Source of the DNA: Actinoplanes utahensis
GTDB taxonomy: Bacteria; Actinomycetota; Actinomycetes; Mycobacteriales; Micromonosporaceae
Length of the DNA stretch: 64,000 bases
NCBI RefSeq assembly: GCF_016862455.1
Contig: NZ_BOMZ01000115.1
Location: 1-64,000 of the forward strand
Direction: 5' to 3'
In this document: piece after piece, positions 53,050-61,364 of the stretch
Layout: the number at the start of each line of letters is the position of its first letter
Numbering within the stretch: position 1 is the stretch's first letter
Made by a program: the position numbers and the translations under genes
The notes under the pieces: model-generated
What the model saw: the letters and a program-made list of their open reading frames with translations, nothing else
What the model was told of the DNA's origin: nothing
Database searches by the model: none

Positions 53050-53688
53050 TCACACCACCTTGCGCAGGGCGCTCAGGATGGTCTCCGGCGCCTGGGCGCC
53101 GGACAGGCCGTACTGCTGGTTGATCACGAAGAACGGGACGCCGTTGACGCCGATCCGGCGGGCGTCGCGGATGTCGGCGTCCACCTCGGCGGCGTACTTC
53201 GTGCCGCGCAGCATCTCCGCGGTCTCCTCGGCGGGCACGCCGACCTCGGCGCCCAGCCGGACGAGGGTGTCCGGGTCGTCGACGATCTCGGCGTCGCACA
53301 GGTGCGCCTTCAGCAGCCGCTCGTGCATCTCGGTGCCGAGGCCGTGCCCGGCGGCCAGGTGGGCCAGCCGGTGCGCGTCCCGGGTGTTCACCGAGACCGC
53401 CCGGTCCAGGTCGTAGCTGAGTCCTTCGGCCCGGGCCAGGTCGGTGACCTGAGCGGTCATCGCCCGCACCTGCGCGGCCGGCGCGCCGACCTTCTTGGCG
53501 AGCATCTGCTGCACCGGCTCGCGATGCCCGGCCGGGATGGTCGGGTCGAGCTGGAAGCTGTGCCAGCGCACGGACACGCGGCCGGTGTGCTCGAACGTCG
53601 ACAGGGCCGTCTCCAGCCGCCGCTTGCCGATGTAGCACCACGGGCAGACGACGTCGGACCACACGTCGATGCGGATGTCGGTGGTCAC
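53050..53688 (-). CDS. DsbA-family (FrnE-type) thiol oxidoreductase
   Basis: A 212-residue cytosolic thioredoxin-fold protein with active site CPWC (Cys15-Cys18 in DVVCPWCYIGK) and the helical insert of the FrnE group. The cis-Pro loop is in GVNGVPFFVINQQY. FrnE-type proteins act as disulfide isomerases or in polyketide redox steps. No signal peptide. The GTG at 53688 overlaps the stop of a 45-codon gene (GTGA), so the two are co-translated. The TetR operator lies upstream of that small gene. Confidence 0.9.
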   Translation of the reverse strand: MTTDIRIDVWSDVVCPWCYIGKRRLETALSTFEHTGRVSVRWHSFQLDPTIPAGHREPVQQMLAKKVGAPAAQVRAMTAQVTDLARAEGLSYDLDRAVSVNTRDAHRLAHLAAGHGLGTEMHERLLKAHLCDAEIVDDPDTLVRLGAEVGVPAEETAEMLRGTKYAAEVDADIRDARRIGVNGVPFFVINQQYGLSGAQAPETILSALRKVV

Positions 53689-53822
53689 AGGCAGACTCCG
53701 TCGGTGCAGGTCGGCGCGTCTTCCGCGCCGATGAGAATCAGCGGGGGTACGGGTTGAGCGGGCTCCGCATCGGGCGTGGCCGGTTCCGGCTGCTCCGTGG
53801 GGTCCTCGATCACCTCAGGCAT
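53685..53822 (-). CDS. 45-aa acidic peptide with C-terminal Cys pair
   Basis: A short ORF from the ATG at 53822 reads an acidic, Pro-rich N-terminus (EDPTEQPEPATPDAEPAQP), then VPPLILIGAED and a C-terminal CTDGVCL. Its stop overlaps the GTG of the FrnE-type gene by four bases, the coupling seen for real operon partners, and it starts 17 bases downstream of the TetR palindrome. It may be a redox partner, metal binder or small regulator; the function is unknown. The ribosome-binding site is weak, so a leaderless start is possible. Confidence 0.65.
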   Translation of the reverse strand: MPEVIEDPTEQPEPATPDAEPAQPVPPLILIGAEDAPTCTDGVCL

Positions 53823-53839
53823 GATGGAACGGTAGCAGC

Positions 53840-53863
53840 CAAGTTGACCGCAGGGTCAACTTG
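53840..53863. promoter_or_regulatory. TetR operator palindrome
   Basis: CAAGTTGACC / GGTCAACTTG, perfect 10-bp arms with spacer GCAG, between the divergent peptide/FrnE genes and the TetR gene. TTGACC on the minus strand may also be the -35 box of the peptide promoter, so binding would block it. Confidence 0.8.
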
Positions 53864-53918
53864 CCGCCCGCCGGAAGGCTGCGACCATGATCACCGGACC
53901 TCGACGGGAAGGGCGGGA

Positions 53919-54533
53919 ATGCGGGCCGACGCCCAGCGCAACGCGACGAAGCTGCGCGAAGCCGCCGCCGAGCTGTTCGGCGAACGCGGCCTCCAGGTGC
54001 CGCTCAAGGAGATCGCCCGCCGGGCCGGCGTCAGCCACGGCACCCTCTACAACCTGTTCGGCAGCCGCGAGGCGCTGATCGACGAGGTGGTCGCCGACCT
54101 CGCCGCCGCCCGCCTCGACGAGGCCGCCCGCACCGCCCTGGCCTGCGACGATCCGTGGTCGGGCTTCGCCGGTTATGTGTACCGGGTGTGCGAGCTGCAG
54201 GCCGTCGACCCGGCGCTCGGCGACGTGCTGACCCGCCGGTTCCCGGACGCCAGCCGGTTGATGGGCGTCTGCGACCGCACGTTCGCCGCCGCGGCCGCCG
54301 TCATCGAGCGCGCCCAGCGGGCCGGTGTGCTGCGTCCCGACTTCACCGGCGAGGACCTGGTCCTGTTCCTCGCCGCGCAGGCCCCGATCGCCCGCGCCAG
54401 CGCCGGCTCCGGCGTCTGGAAGCGGGCCGTCGCGTTCCTGCTCGACGGCCTGCGCCCGGCCACGGCCCACCCGCTGCCCGCCCCACCGCCCACCACCGGG
54501 CAGATGACCCGGATCCTGACCGGCGGCCCGTGA
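53919..54533 (+). CDS. TetR-family transcriptional repressor
   Basis: A 204-residue regulator: helix-turn-helix in residues about 8-55 (REAAAELFGERGLQVPLKEI, RRAGVSHGTLYNLFGSREAL) and a C-terminal ligand domain. The ATG at 53919 follows GGGAAGGGCGGGA. It is divergent from the FrnE-type thiol oxidoreductase unit and should bind the palindrome at 53840-53863. The ligand may be an oxidant or electrophile, given the redox target, but this is speculation. Confidence 0.9.
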   Translation: MRADAQRNATKLREAAAELFGERGLQVPLKEIARRAGVSHGTLYNLFGSREALIDEVVADLAAARLDEAARTALACDDPWSGFAGYVYRVCELQAVDPALGDVLTRRFPDASRLMGVCDRTFAAAAAVIERAQRAGVLRPDFTGEDLVLFLAAQAPIARASAGSGVWKRAVAFLLDGLRPATAHPLPAPPPTTGQMTRILTGGP

Positions 54534-54555
54534 GATCCCCGTCTATGGTTCGGCC

Positions 54556-54888
54556 ATGACGAACACGCCGGCGCCGGGGCCGCGCACCTCCGGGCCGATC
54601 ATCGTCGTCGCGCTGACCGCGGGCTGGCTGGTGGGCACCGCCTGCCTCGGGTTCCTGTGGCTGATGGCGCTGTCGGCGGCCCTCGACGACGGCAGCAGCG
54701 GCTCCGGCGTCTTCGGGCGCCTCTTCACGCCGCTGTCCGTGGTGGCCCCGGCGTTCTTCGTCTTCGCCCCGCTCGGGATCGCCGCGGTCGCCCGGTCCCG
54801 TGGCCTACCGCGTACCGCGATCGTCTATCTGGTGCTGTCCGCCGTCCTCCTCGGCGCCGTCGCCGTGCAGCTGATCGCCGAGTGGTGA
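54556..54888 (+). CDS. small membrane protein, 110 aa
   Basis: Three hydrophobic helices (IIVVALTAGWLVGTACLGF, LSVVAPAFFVFAPLGIAAV, AIVYLVLSAVLLGAVAVQLI) with a cytosolic Pro-rich N-terminus. It lies 22 bases after the TetR gene on the same strand and may be co-transcribed. Function unknown. Confidence 0.7.
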   Translation: MTNTPAPGPRTSGPIIVVALTAGWLVGTACLGFLWLMALSAALDDGSSGSGVFGRLFTPLSVVAPAFFVFAPLGIAAVARSRGLPRTAIVYLVLSAVLLGAVAVQLIAEW

Positions 54889-54900
54889 CCCCGGCCCGGG

Positions 54901-56424
54901 TCAGCTGTTGTGCGGGCGGCGGGCCACCACCAGCAGGTGAGTGGTCGGCCAGTCCAGCGCGGCGCCGTCGGCGCCGGTGAGCGAGGCGACCGGGGCGATC
55001 CGGTTGTCGACGATCCAGTCGTTGCGGATCGGCGCCGACGCCGGGTCCAGCTCGAAACCCACCTCGGCCAGCAGGTCCGCCCACTCGGCGAAGGACAGGC
55101 CGCAGAACTGCTCCTTCGTCTCCGACAGCCAGTTGTCGACGTAGTCCTTGCGGGTCAGGAAGTCCATCGCCGCCCCCAGTTCCAGCCGCACCGCGCCGTC
55201 GCCCAGATCCTCGAAAGCGAACGGGAACGCGAAATCGGCCGCGAACTGGTCCAGGCGGGCCCGGGTGGACAGGCTCGCCACGTACCGCCGGATCTCACCG
55301 GAGTCGAGACCGGCCAGATCGTGCCGCGGGCCGGCGGGGTTCTCGCCGTCGCCGGCCTCGAGCCGCAGAATTACCTCGCGGCGGCGGTCGTCGGGACCGC
55401 ACACGTCACTGTTGATCCACACCCCGCCGGGCGCGGTGTGGTCGAAGATCCGCCGGGCGAACTGCAGCAGGGACTCGCGCCGGCTGCCGTACGACCAGAT
55501 CTCGTGCGTCAGCGCGAACGTGAGCGTGGTGTCCACCGACCGGTCCGCGAAGATCGCGCCACCGAGGACGTTGCGCTGGTAGAAGTACACGTTCGCGTTA
55601 CGGAAGACGCCCTGGGCCTTCTTGTGCACACACTCGGAGAACAGGTGCCGGGCCACCTCGACGCCGATCAGGTCGCTCTCGTGCAGGCCCGGCTCCCGGT
55701 CGGCCAGTTCCAGGACCGCGCCGGCGCCGCAGCCGATGTCCACGATCCGGCCCGGCCGCACATGCCGGCGGACCGCCTGCCACTTGCGGTCGGCGGCGTC
55801 GGCGAACGCCTCCACGTACGTCCGGTAGTCGCGGGTCGCGGTCAGGCCGCCCTCGTCACCGACCAGGGGATCGTTGACCACGGTCCGGACCGTGTCGGCC
55901 AGCCGGTACCGCTCGAACACGTCGATGGTCGCCGGGTGGGCCAGCTTGCGCCACGACTCGTCACCGGCGGCCAGCCGCAGCAGCACGTCCCACGGCCGTT
56001 CCGGCACGGTACGCAACAGCGGATCCGCCTCGGCCTGCGCGATCGGGAAGCCGATCCGCTCGTACAGCTTCGCCACCTCGGGCGTCGAACACGCCACCAC
56101 GGTGTCGGCCGGGGTCAGATCGATCCCGGTGGCGACGGCGATGCTCTTCAGGGTGACCTCGGCGAACGCGTCGGTGGGCGCGGCGTCGAACACCGGCACC
56201 ACCAGCGACCGCAGCCCGCTGAGCAGGCTGAACCGCTCGATCGCGGCCTCCCGGCGGTGGTACGGCACCGGATTGCGCCGGGTGTTGTCATGGTTCGCCG
56301 ACGTCACTGCCCACACGATCGTGGCCCCGCTGCCGGCGGCCAGCCCGTGCAGGTAATCCGCCTGGAAACGGGTCAGCAGATGGTGACGCCCGGGAAACAG
56401 CACGTAGCGTGGCGAGTTCGGCAT
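54901..56424 (-). CDS. nucleotidyltransferase-like domain fused to SAM methyltransferase
   Basis: A 507-residue fusion. Residues 1-130 resemble a cytidylyltransferase/NMN-adenylyltransferase fold (RYVLFPGRHHLLTRFQADYL with a possible HxxL variant of HxGH; AVTSANHDNTRRNPVPYHRR). Residues about 200-505 form a class I methyltransferase with the SAM loop RIVDIGCGAGAVLEL (226-240) and HEIWSYGSRRESLLQFARR. The first active-site motif is altered, so that half may only bind a nucleotide. The ATG at 56424 follows GGGGTGATCACC. Divergent from the cyclase gene. The substrate is unknown. Confidence 0.7.
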   Translation of the reverse strand: MPNSPRYVLFPGRHHLLTRFQADYLHGLAAGSGATIVWAVTSANHDNTRRNPVPYHRREAAIERFSLLSGLRSLVVPVFDAAPTDAFAEVTLKSIAVATGIDLTPADTVVACSTPEVAKLYERIGFPIAQAEADPLLRTVPERPWDVLLRLAAGDESWRKLAHPATIDVFERYRLADTVRTVVNDPLVGDEGGLTATRDYRTYVEAFADAADRKWQAVRRHVRPGRIVDIGCGAGAVLELADREPGLHESDLIGVEVARHLFSECVHKKAQGVFRNANVYFYQRNVLGGAIFADRSVDTTLTFALTHEIWSYGSRRESLLQFARRIFDHTAPGGVWINSDVCGPDDRRREVILRLEAGDGENPAGPRHDLAGLDSGEIRRYVASLSTRARLDQFAADFAFPFAFEDLGDGAVRLELGAAMDFLTRKDYVDNWLSETKEQFCGLSFAEWADLLAEVGFELDPASAPIRNDWIVDNRIAPVASLTGADGAALDWPTTHLLVVARRPHNS

Positions 56425-56490
56425 GGTGATCACCCCATGGTTGAGCGGTCCCGGATCATATCGCCCGGGCCCCGGTGGCAAGCTTGCCCG

Positions 56491-57663
56491 GTGATCGACG
56501 TGGACCTGGCCCTGGTCGGAGGTGGCGGCGCCGCCTCGCTGGTGCTCGCCGCCCTGGCCCCTTCCGGTGTACGGGTGGCGGTCGTCGACCCCGTGCACAA
56601 GCGCGGCCAGGACCGGACGTGGGCGTTCTGGGGTACCCCCGGCACCTTTCTGGATCCGCTGCTCAGCGCCGCGTGGGACGCCGTCGACGTGATCACCGCC
56701 GAAGGCCGCCGCACCCTGCCGCTGCACCCGCTGCGCTACGCGATGCTGCGCTCGGCCCCCCTCTACGACCTGGCGGCGTCCGCTGCGCAGCGGCTCGGCG
56801 CGGTCCGGATCACCGCCGCCGCGGGGACCCTCGACGACGACGGCACGCGGGTCGTCGTCGCCGGCCCGGACGGGGAACCGCTGGTCCGGGCCGCGTGGGT
56901 GCTCGACTCTCGGCCGCGGAAGCCGGACCGGCCGGGCCGCACCGCGTGGCTGCAGCACTTCCGGGGCTGGTGGCTGGAGTCGGAGCGGCCGGTCTTCGAG
57001 GCGGGACGGGCGGTGCTGATGGACTTCCGTACCCCGCAGCCGTCCCGGGGTGTGTCCTTCGGCTACGTGCTGCCGGTCAGCGACCGGTTCGCGCTCGTCG
57101 AGTACACCGAGTTCTCCCCGGCCGTGCTCACCGGCGACGCCTACGACACCGCGCTGCGCGGCTACGCCCGGCTGCTCGGCCTCGACCTCGCCACGCTGCG
57201 GGTACGCGAGGTGGAGGACGGCGTCATCCCGATGACCGACGGCGTCTTCGACCCCCGCCCGTCGCCGCGCGTGGTGCGCCTCGGCACCGCCGGGGGAGCG
57301 ACCCGCCCGTCCACCGGTTTCACGTTCACCGCGATGGTGCGGCAGGCCGACCGGATCGCCCGCGAGGTCGCCGCCGGCCGGCCGCCGCTGCCCGGGCCGC
57401 CCTACCCGCCCCGGCACCGCTGGATGGACGCGGTCCAGTTGCGTGCTCTGGACCGCGGGCTGGTCGACGGCGTCGCCTTCTTCGACCGCCTCTTCGACCG
57501 CAACCCACCGGAGCGGGTGCTGCGTTTCCTCGACGGCACCACGACGCTGGCCGAGGACCTGACCCTGATGTCCACCAGCCCGCTGCTGCCGATGATGCGG
57601 GCCGCCACCGGCGACGCCCTGGCCAGGGCGGCCGGTCGTGTCAGCCGCGCACGGTGGCGGTGA
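56491..57663 (+). CDS. lycopene-cyclase-like FAD-dependent protein
   Basis: A 390-residue flavoprotein with an N-terminal dinucleotide motif (VDLALVGGGGAASLVLAAL) and the RTWAFW signature (42-47) of CrtY/CrtL-type lycopene cyclases; further conserved segments are SFGYVLPVSDRFALVEYTEF and GTAGGATRPSTGFTFTAM. It would cyclise a polyene end group. No other carotenoid genes are in the window, so the substrate may be different. The GTG at 56491 is accepted because the homology starts there. Its 3' end overlaps the sortase gene tail by 23 bases on the opposite strand. Confidence 0.85.
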   Translation: MIDVDLALVGGGGAASLVLAALAPSGVRVAVVDPVHKRGQDRTWAFWGTPGTFLDPLLSAAWDAVDVITAEGRRTLPLHPLRYAMLRSAPLYDLAASAAQRLGAVRITAAAGTLDDDGTRVVVAGPDGEPLVRAAWVLDSRPRKPDRPGRTAWLQHFRGWWLESERPVFEAGRAVLMDFRTPQPSRGVSFGYVLPVSDRFALVEYTEFSPAVLTGDAYDTALRGYARLLGLDLATLRVREVEDGVIPMTDGVFDPRPSPRVVRLGTAGGATRPSTGFTFTAMVRQADRIAREVAAGRPPLPGPPYPPRHRWMDAVQLRALDRGLVDGVAFFDRLFDRNPPERVLRFLDGTTTLAEDLTLMSTSPLLPMMRAATGDALARAAGRVSRARWR

Positions 57664-58345
57664 CGACGACGTTGTCGCGGTAGTGGCGGGTCTTCGGGTC
57701 GAACGGGCCGCCGCAGGTGATCAGAGTGAGCCGGGGCGCGCCGTCGCGGGCGAAGTAGTCGTCCAGCGGGATCGCCGACTTGGCGTACCGTTTCCGGGCC
57801 GCGACCGTGAACTCCCGGACCTTGCCGCCGGGACCGGTCAGGGTCACCACGTCACCGGCTTTCAGAGTGCCGAGCCGGAAGAACGCGCCCTTGCCCTCGG
57901 CGGCGCTGTCCACATGACCGGCCACCACGATCGAGCCGGCGGGAGAGGAGAAGCCGGGACCGTACCGGTACCAGCCGACCCGGCTGACGCTCGGCGGGAC
58001 GGCGAAGTCGCCGGTCGCCGCGTCGATGCCGACCGCGTCGACCGCCACGTCCAGGTCCAGCGCCGGAATCCGCAGCCGCGCGGGCGGCGTCTCGGTGGCG
58101 GCCCTGGCGGGCAGCGTGCCGTCCCGCACCGGAACACCGGCCGGGGCCGCGGTGGCCGTGGTCGCGGCCGGGGCGGGAACCGGGGAGGTGGAGACGGACG
58201 CCACGGACGGGCCGAAGTCGTCCGGCGGCTGCGAGCGGCAGGCCACCACCCCGGACCCGGTGGCCAGGGCGACGCCGAGCGAGGTGACGAGCAGGGCACG
58301 CCCCGGCAGACGCCGGGACGTGCCACCGTGCGACGGCGTGCTCAT
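57641..58345 (-). CDS. class F sortase
   Basis: A 234-residue sortase with an N-terminal membrane anchor (RALLVTSLGVALATGSGVVA, possible lipobox VVAC) and an Ala/Pro-rich linker. The catalytic triad is visible: His144 in VAGHVDS, Cys211 in LITCGGPFD and Arg223 in HYRDNVVV. Class F sortases of actinobacteria anchor surface proteins or perform general transpeptidation. The ATG overlaps the stop of the DUF4397 gene. Confidence 0.9.
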   Translation of the reverse strand: MSTPSHGGTSRRLPGRALLVTSLGVALATGSGVVACRSQPPDDFGPSVASVSTSPVPAPAATTATAAPAGVPVRDGTLPARAATETPPARLRIPALDLDVAVDAVGIDAATGDFAVPPSVSRVGWYRYGPGFSSPAGSIVVAGHVDSAAEGKGAFFRLGTLKAGDVVTLTGPGGKVREFTVAARKRYAKSAIPLDDYFARDGAPRLTLITCGGPFDPKTRHYRDNVVVTATVRG

Positions 58346-59154
58346 CGACGCCGCGAGGCCAGCCGGGTGAGGCCGAACATCGCCAGCAGGATGCCGACCG
58401 CGCCGGCCCCGTACCAGGCGATCGGGGTGCCCTGGTCGGCGAAGCCGCCGTTGCCGCTGGGGACGCCGCCCGGCGCCGAGTGCAGGCCGTCGATCGTCTG
58501 CGCCACGATGTCGAGCGTCTTGCCCTCGGCCGAGCCGACCGCGTACACGATGGTCGCCGTGCCTTCCTTCAGGTCCAGGTCGGCCGGGCCGAGCACCCGG
58601 GTCTGCGTGCCGGCCAGCACCACGTCGGCGGACACACTGCCGGCGTCCACGTCGGCCTTGCCCTCCTTCGGGTTGGTGACCCCCTCGAAGACCGGCTGGC
58701 CACCGGCCCGCACGTCCACCGCCGGCGCCGCCGCGGTGTGCCGCACGATCAGCCGGGCCTTCCCGGCGGCGAGCTTGCCGGTGTCGTTGGCGAACGGGGT
58801 GAGCACCGGCTTGCCGTCGGCGCTGAGGTGCGCCACCAGGCTCAGGTTCGCGCCGCCCGGCACCTCGGCGTCGTTGACGGTCAGCAGGGCGCTGCCGATC
58901 GGGTCGCCGGGCTTGGTGAGCACGATGTCGTACTGCCCGGCCGGCAGGTCCAGCGGCCCCGCCACCTTGCCGGGCTGGAAGTCGGGAATGGTCTTCTCCC
59001 CGTTGACGTAGACGTCCACCGCCTGGCCGGGAATGCCGTGGACGACGGAGACCTTGGAATCGGCCTCGGCGAACGCCGGCGTGGCGGCGGCGCCGAGGCC
59101 GATCAGCGTGACAGCGCCGACCACGGCCGCGCGGTGCAGGTGCAGAGTGCGCAT
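58342..59154 (-). CDS. DUF4397-domain surface protein
   Basis: A 270-residue exported protein: signal peptide (ending near AFA), two DUF4397 beta domains (about 30-215; VSVVHGIPGQAVDVYVNGEK, RLIVRHTAAAPAVDVRAGGQ), a Gly/Pro linker and a C-terminal transmembrane helix with RRR. A canonical LPxTG or LAxTG sorting signal is absent before the helix (PSGNGGFADQGTPIAW), so it may be membrane-anchored rather than a sortase substrate. Co-encoded with the class F sortase. Start supported by GGGAG. Confidence 0.85.
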   Translation of the reverse strand: MRTLHLHRAAVVGAVTLIGLGAAATPAFAEADSKVSVVHGIPGQAVDVYVNGEKTIPDFQPGKVAGPLDLPAGQYDIVLTKPGDPIGSALLTVNDAEVPGGANLSLVAHLSADGKPVLTPFANDTGKLAAGKARLIVRHTAAAPAVDVRAGGQPVFEGVTNPKEGKADVDAGSVSADVVLAGTQTRVLGPADLDLKEGTATIVYAVGSAEGKTLDIVAQTIDGLHSAPGGVPSGNGGFADQGTPIAWYGAGAVGILLAMFGLTRLASRRR

Positions 59155-59519
59155 CGGGATCTCCCAGGAATGGATCGTCGGTGTTGCGTACGCCCGTTCC
59201 TTCGCTCCCACTCCCGCGGATGGATGCGCCGCACCGAGAAAATCTCCACGACGCGGACGCCCCCTCTGGAGATCTTGGGCGATCGACCACCGGAATCGAT
59301 GGTGAATCGTCCAAGATCGCGACGGTGAGAACGCTGCCGATGACCAACAGCCGTTCGCCGTCGAGGCGCCACGATAACGGCGTACGCCAAACGAGGCCGG
59401 TCTCGCGGCGGTATGGCGACCGGCCGCCTGTTCGCTGACCGGCAGGAGCGGGCGGTTCCCGGCGACGACGCCGGGGATCCGCATCCTCCCCGGCCGGAAC
59501 ACGACCTGACCGGGGCTGG
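59155..59519. other. intergenic region with an inverted repeat
   Basis: No supported gene. ATCTTGGGCGAT (59272-59283) pairs with ATCGTCCAAGAT (59306-59317) with one mismatch and a 22-base spacer. It could be a regulator site upstream of the DUF4397 gene or a terminator for the glycosidase operon ending at 59520. Confidence 0.45.
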
Positions 59520-61364
59520 TCACAGATCGAGCAGGAGCAGGGGAGCGGCGGCGGCCCAGGCCTGCGGGGAGCAGGAATGCGGGTACGGGACCGGGCCGTG
59601 CCCCGGTTCGCGGGTCAGGCCGGTCATCACCTCGGGCAGGCGGCCGCCGGTGTGCGAGGCGGCGGCGATCAGGCCGTCGGCGATGATCTCCGCCTCGGTA
59701 CGGTGCCCGGTGGCGGCGAGGGCGGCGACCGTGATCGCCGTGTCGTGCGGCCACACGCCGCCGCGGTGGTAGGACAGCGGATGGTACGGGGCCTGACCGG
59801 CGGCGAGGGTGCGTACGCCCCAGCCGGAGAAGAAGTCGTCGCCGGCCAGCCGGGCGGCCACCACCGCGGCCCAGTCGTCGTCGAGCAGGCCGCACCACAG
59901 CACGTGACCGGCGTTGGAGGCGGCCGCGTCGACGGCGGCGCCGGACGCGTCGAGGGCGAGCGCGACGAAACCGTCCGGCAGGCGGAAGTCGGTGGCGAAC
60001 CGGTCCCGCAGGCCGGTCGCGGTGGCGCTGAGGGTCACCGACCAGGCGGGGTCGTCCCACACGCGGGCGGCGAGGCGGGCGGTGCCGAGCAGGGCGCGGT
60101 AGGCGTACCCCTGCGCCTCGGCGACCGCGATCGGGCCGGTGGCCGGCCTGCCGTCGGCGAAGACGATCGAGTCGGCGGAGTCCTTCCAGCAGTGGTGCAC
60201 GAGGCCGGGCAGGTCGGTGCGGTACCGCAGATAGCCGCCGGACAGGCCGCCGGGTCCGAGCATCCACCCGACGGCGGCGCGGGCGGCCGGCGCGAGCCGC
60301 CGGATGAGGTCGTCGTCGCCGGTGACGTGGTGGTAGTCGGCGAGCAGCATGAGAAACAGCGGGGTCGCGTCGACCGACCCGTAGTAGCGGGCGTACGGCA
60401 CCTCGCCCAGCGTCGCGAGTTCCCCGCGCCGGGTCTCGTGAATGATCTTGCCGGGTTCCTCCACCCGCGAGTTGTCGACCATGCGGCCCTGGGTGGCGGC
60501 CAGCGCCCGCAACGTCCCGGCCGCCAGCTCCGGCCGATGACGCAGCGCGAACAGCGAGGCCAGCAGACTGTCCCGGCCGAACACGGTGAGGAACCAGGGC
60601 GCTCCGGCGGCCGGCATGACCGCATCGGGCACATCCGGCACCGGCATGCTCAGCGCGTCGAGATCGGCGAGACCCTGATGGACGCACCTCGCGAGGTCAC
60701 CACGGACCACCACGGGGAGCGGCCCGGCGATGTCGGGCTCCGCGCGCCCCTCCGGCACCGCCGACACGGTGATCTCCACCGTCACCGTGCCCCGCGGCGG
60801 CACCACCACCGCCCAGGTGACGTGACACGCCCCGGCCGGCTGAGCGGGCGCACCGTCGTCCGTGACCGCGACGACAGCGGCGGCCGGAGCGGTGTCGATC
60901 ACCGTGGTGCGGGCGAAACCCCTTCGGGTGTACGAGTAGGTCAGCCGCCCGCCGCCCGCCTCGTACCCGCGGAGCGCGTCCGGCTTGCCGAACACCCGGG
61001 CCGACCGCAACTCGAACTGATCGGCGAAGTCGGCCGCCACCTCGAAACCCACCTCGACCGTCTGTCCGGCCCCGGCGAGATCGGTCAGCTCCAGGGTCTC
61101 GATCAGACGGCCGGGCCGCACCCGCCGGCGACGGACCAGCGTGTACGGCGGATCGGTGTGCCGCTCCGCCTGCGGCACGTACACCGCGGAGGTGGCGTCG
61201 GCGCGCAGCGCCCGCAATGCCGGGGCGGACACCCGCAACACCAGGCGGGACAGGTGCCGGCAGTCGTCGACGAAGAAGCCGTCCGTACCGTCGCCGGTGA
61301 CGTCACCGCCGGGCGCCGCTGTCAGCAGGCAGGTGGTGCCCGCCACCACCGAGAACCCGCTCAC
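59520..61364 (-). CDS. glycogen-debranching/amylo-alpha-1,6-glucosidase-type hydrolase
   Basis: A 614-residue protein. N-terminal glycogen-debranching beta domain (1-200; DGTDGFFVDDCRHLSRLVLR) and an (alpha/alpha)6 catalytic barrel with WFLTVFGRDSLLASLFAL, GKIIHETRRGELA, ARYYGSVDATPLFLMLLADY and YHRGGVWPHDTAITVAAL; acidic residues in GRDS and VDATP are likely catalytic. It acts on alpha-glucosides in the cytosol. The GTG at 61364 overlaps the upstream gene's stop. Last gene of the dehydrogenase/isomerase/glycosidase operon. Confidence 0.87.
   Translation of the reverse strand: MSGFSVVAGTTCLLTAAPGGDVTGDGTDGFFVDDCRHLSRLVLRVSAPALRALRADATSAVYVPQAERHTDPPYTLVRRRRVRPGRLIETLELTDLAGAGQTVEVGFEVAADFADQFELRSARVFGKPDALRGYEAGGGRLTYSYTRRGFARTTVIDTAPAAAVVAVTDDGAPAQPAGACHVTWAVVVPPRGTVTVEITVSAVPEGRAEPDIAGPLPVVVRGDLARCVHQGLADLDALSMPVPDVPDAVMPAAGAPWFLTVFGRDSLLASLFALRHRPELAAGTLRALAATQGRMVDNSRVEEPGKIIHETRRGELATLGEVPYARYYGSVDATPLFLMLLADYHHVTGDDDLIRRLAPAARAAVGWMLGPGGLSGGYLRYRTDLPGLVHHCWKDSADSIVFADGRPATGPIAVAEAQGYAYRALLGTARLAARVWDDPAWSVTLSATATGLRDRFATDFRLPDGFVALALDASGAAVDAAASNAGHVLWCGLLDDDWAAVVAARLAGDDFFSGWGVRTLAAGQAPYHPLSYHRGGVWPHDTAITVAALAATGHRTEAEIIADGLIAAASHTGGRLPEVMTGLTREPGHGPVPYPHSCSPQAWAAAAPLLLLDL

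Noticed and set aside
56491..57663. Carotenoid biosynthesis cluster
   Set aside because: Only a cyclase-like gene is present; no phytoene synthase or desaturase is encoded nearby, and the polyprenyl synthase belongs to the ebo-like operon 13 kb away.
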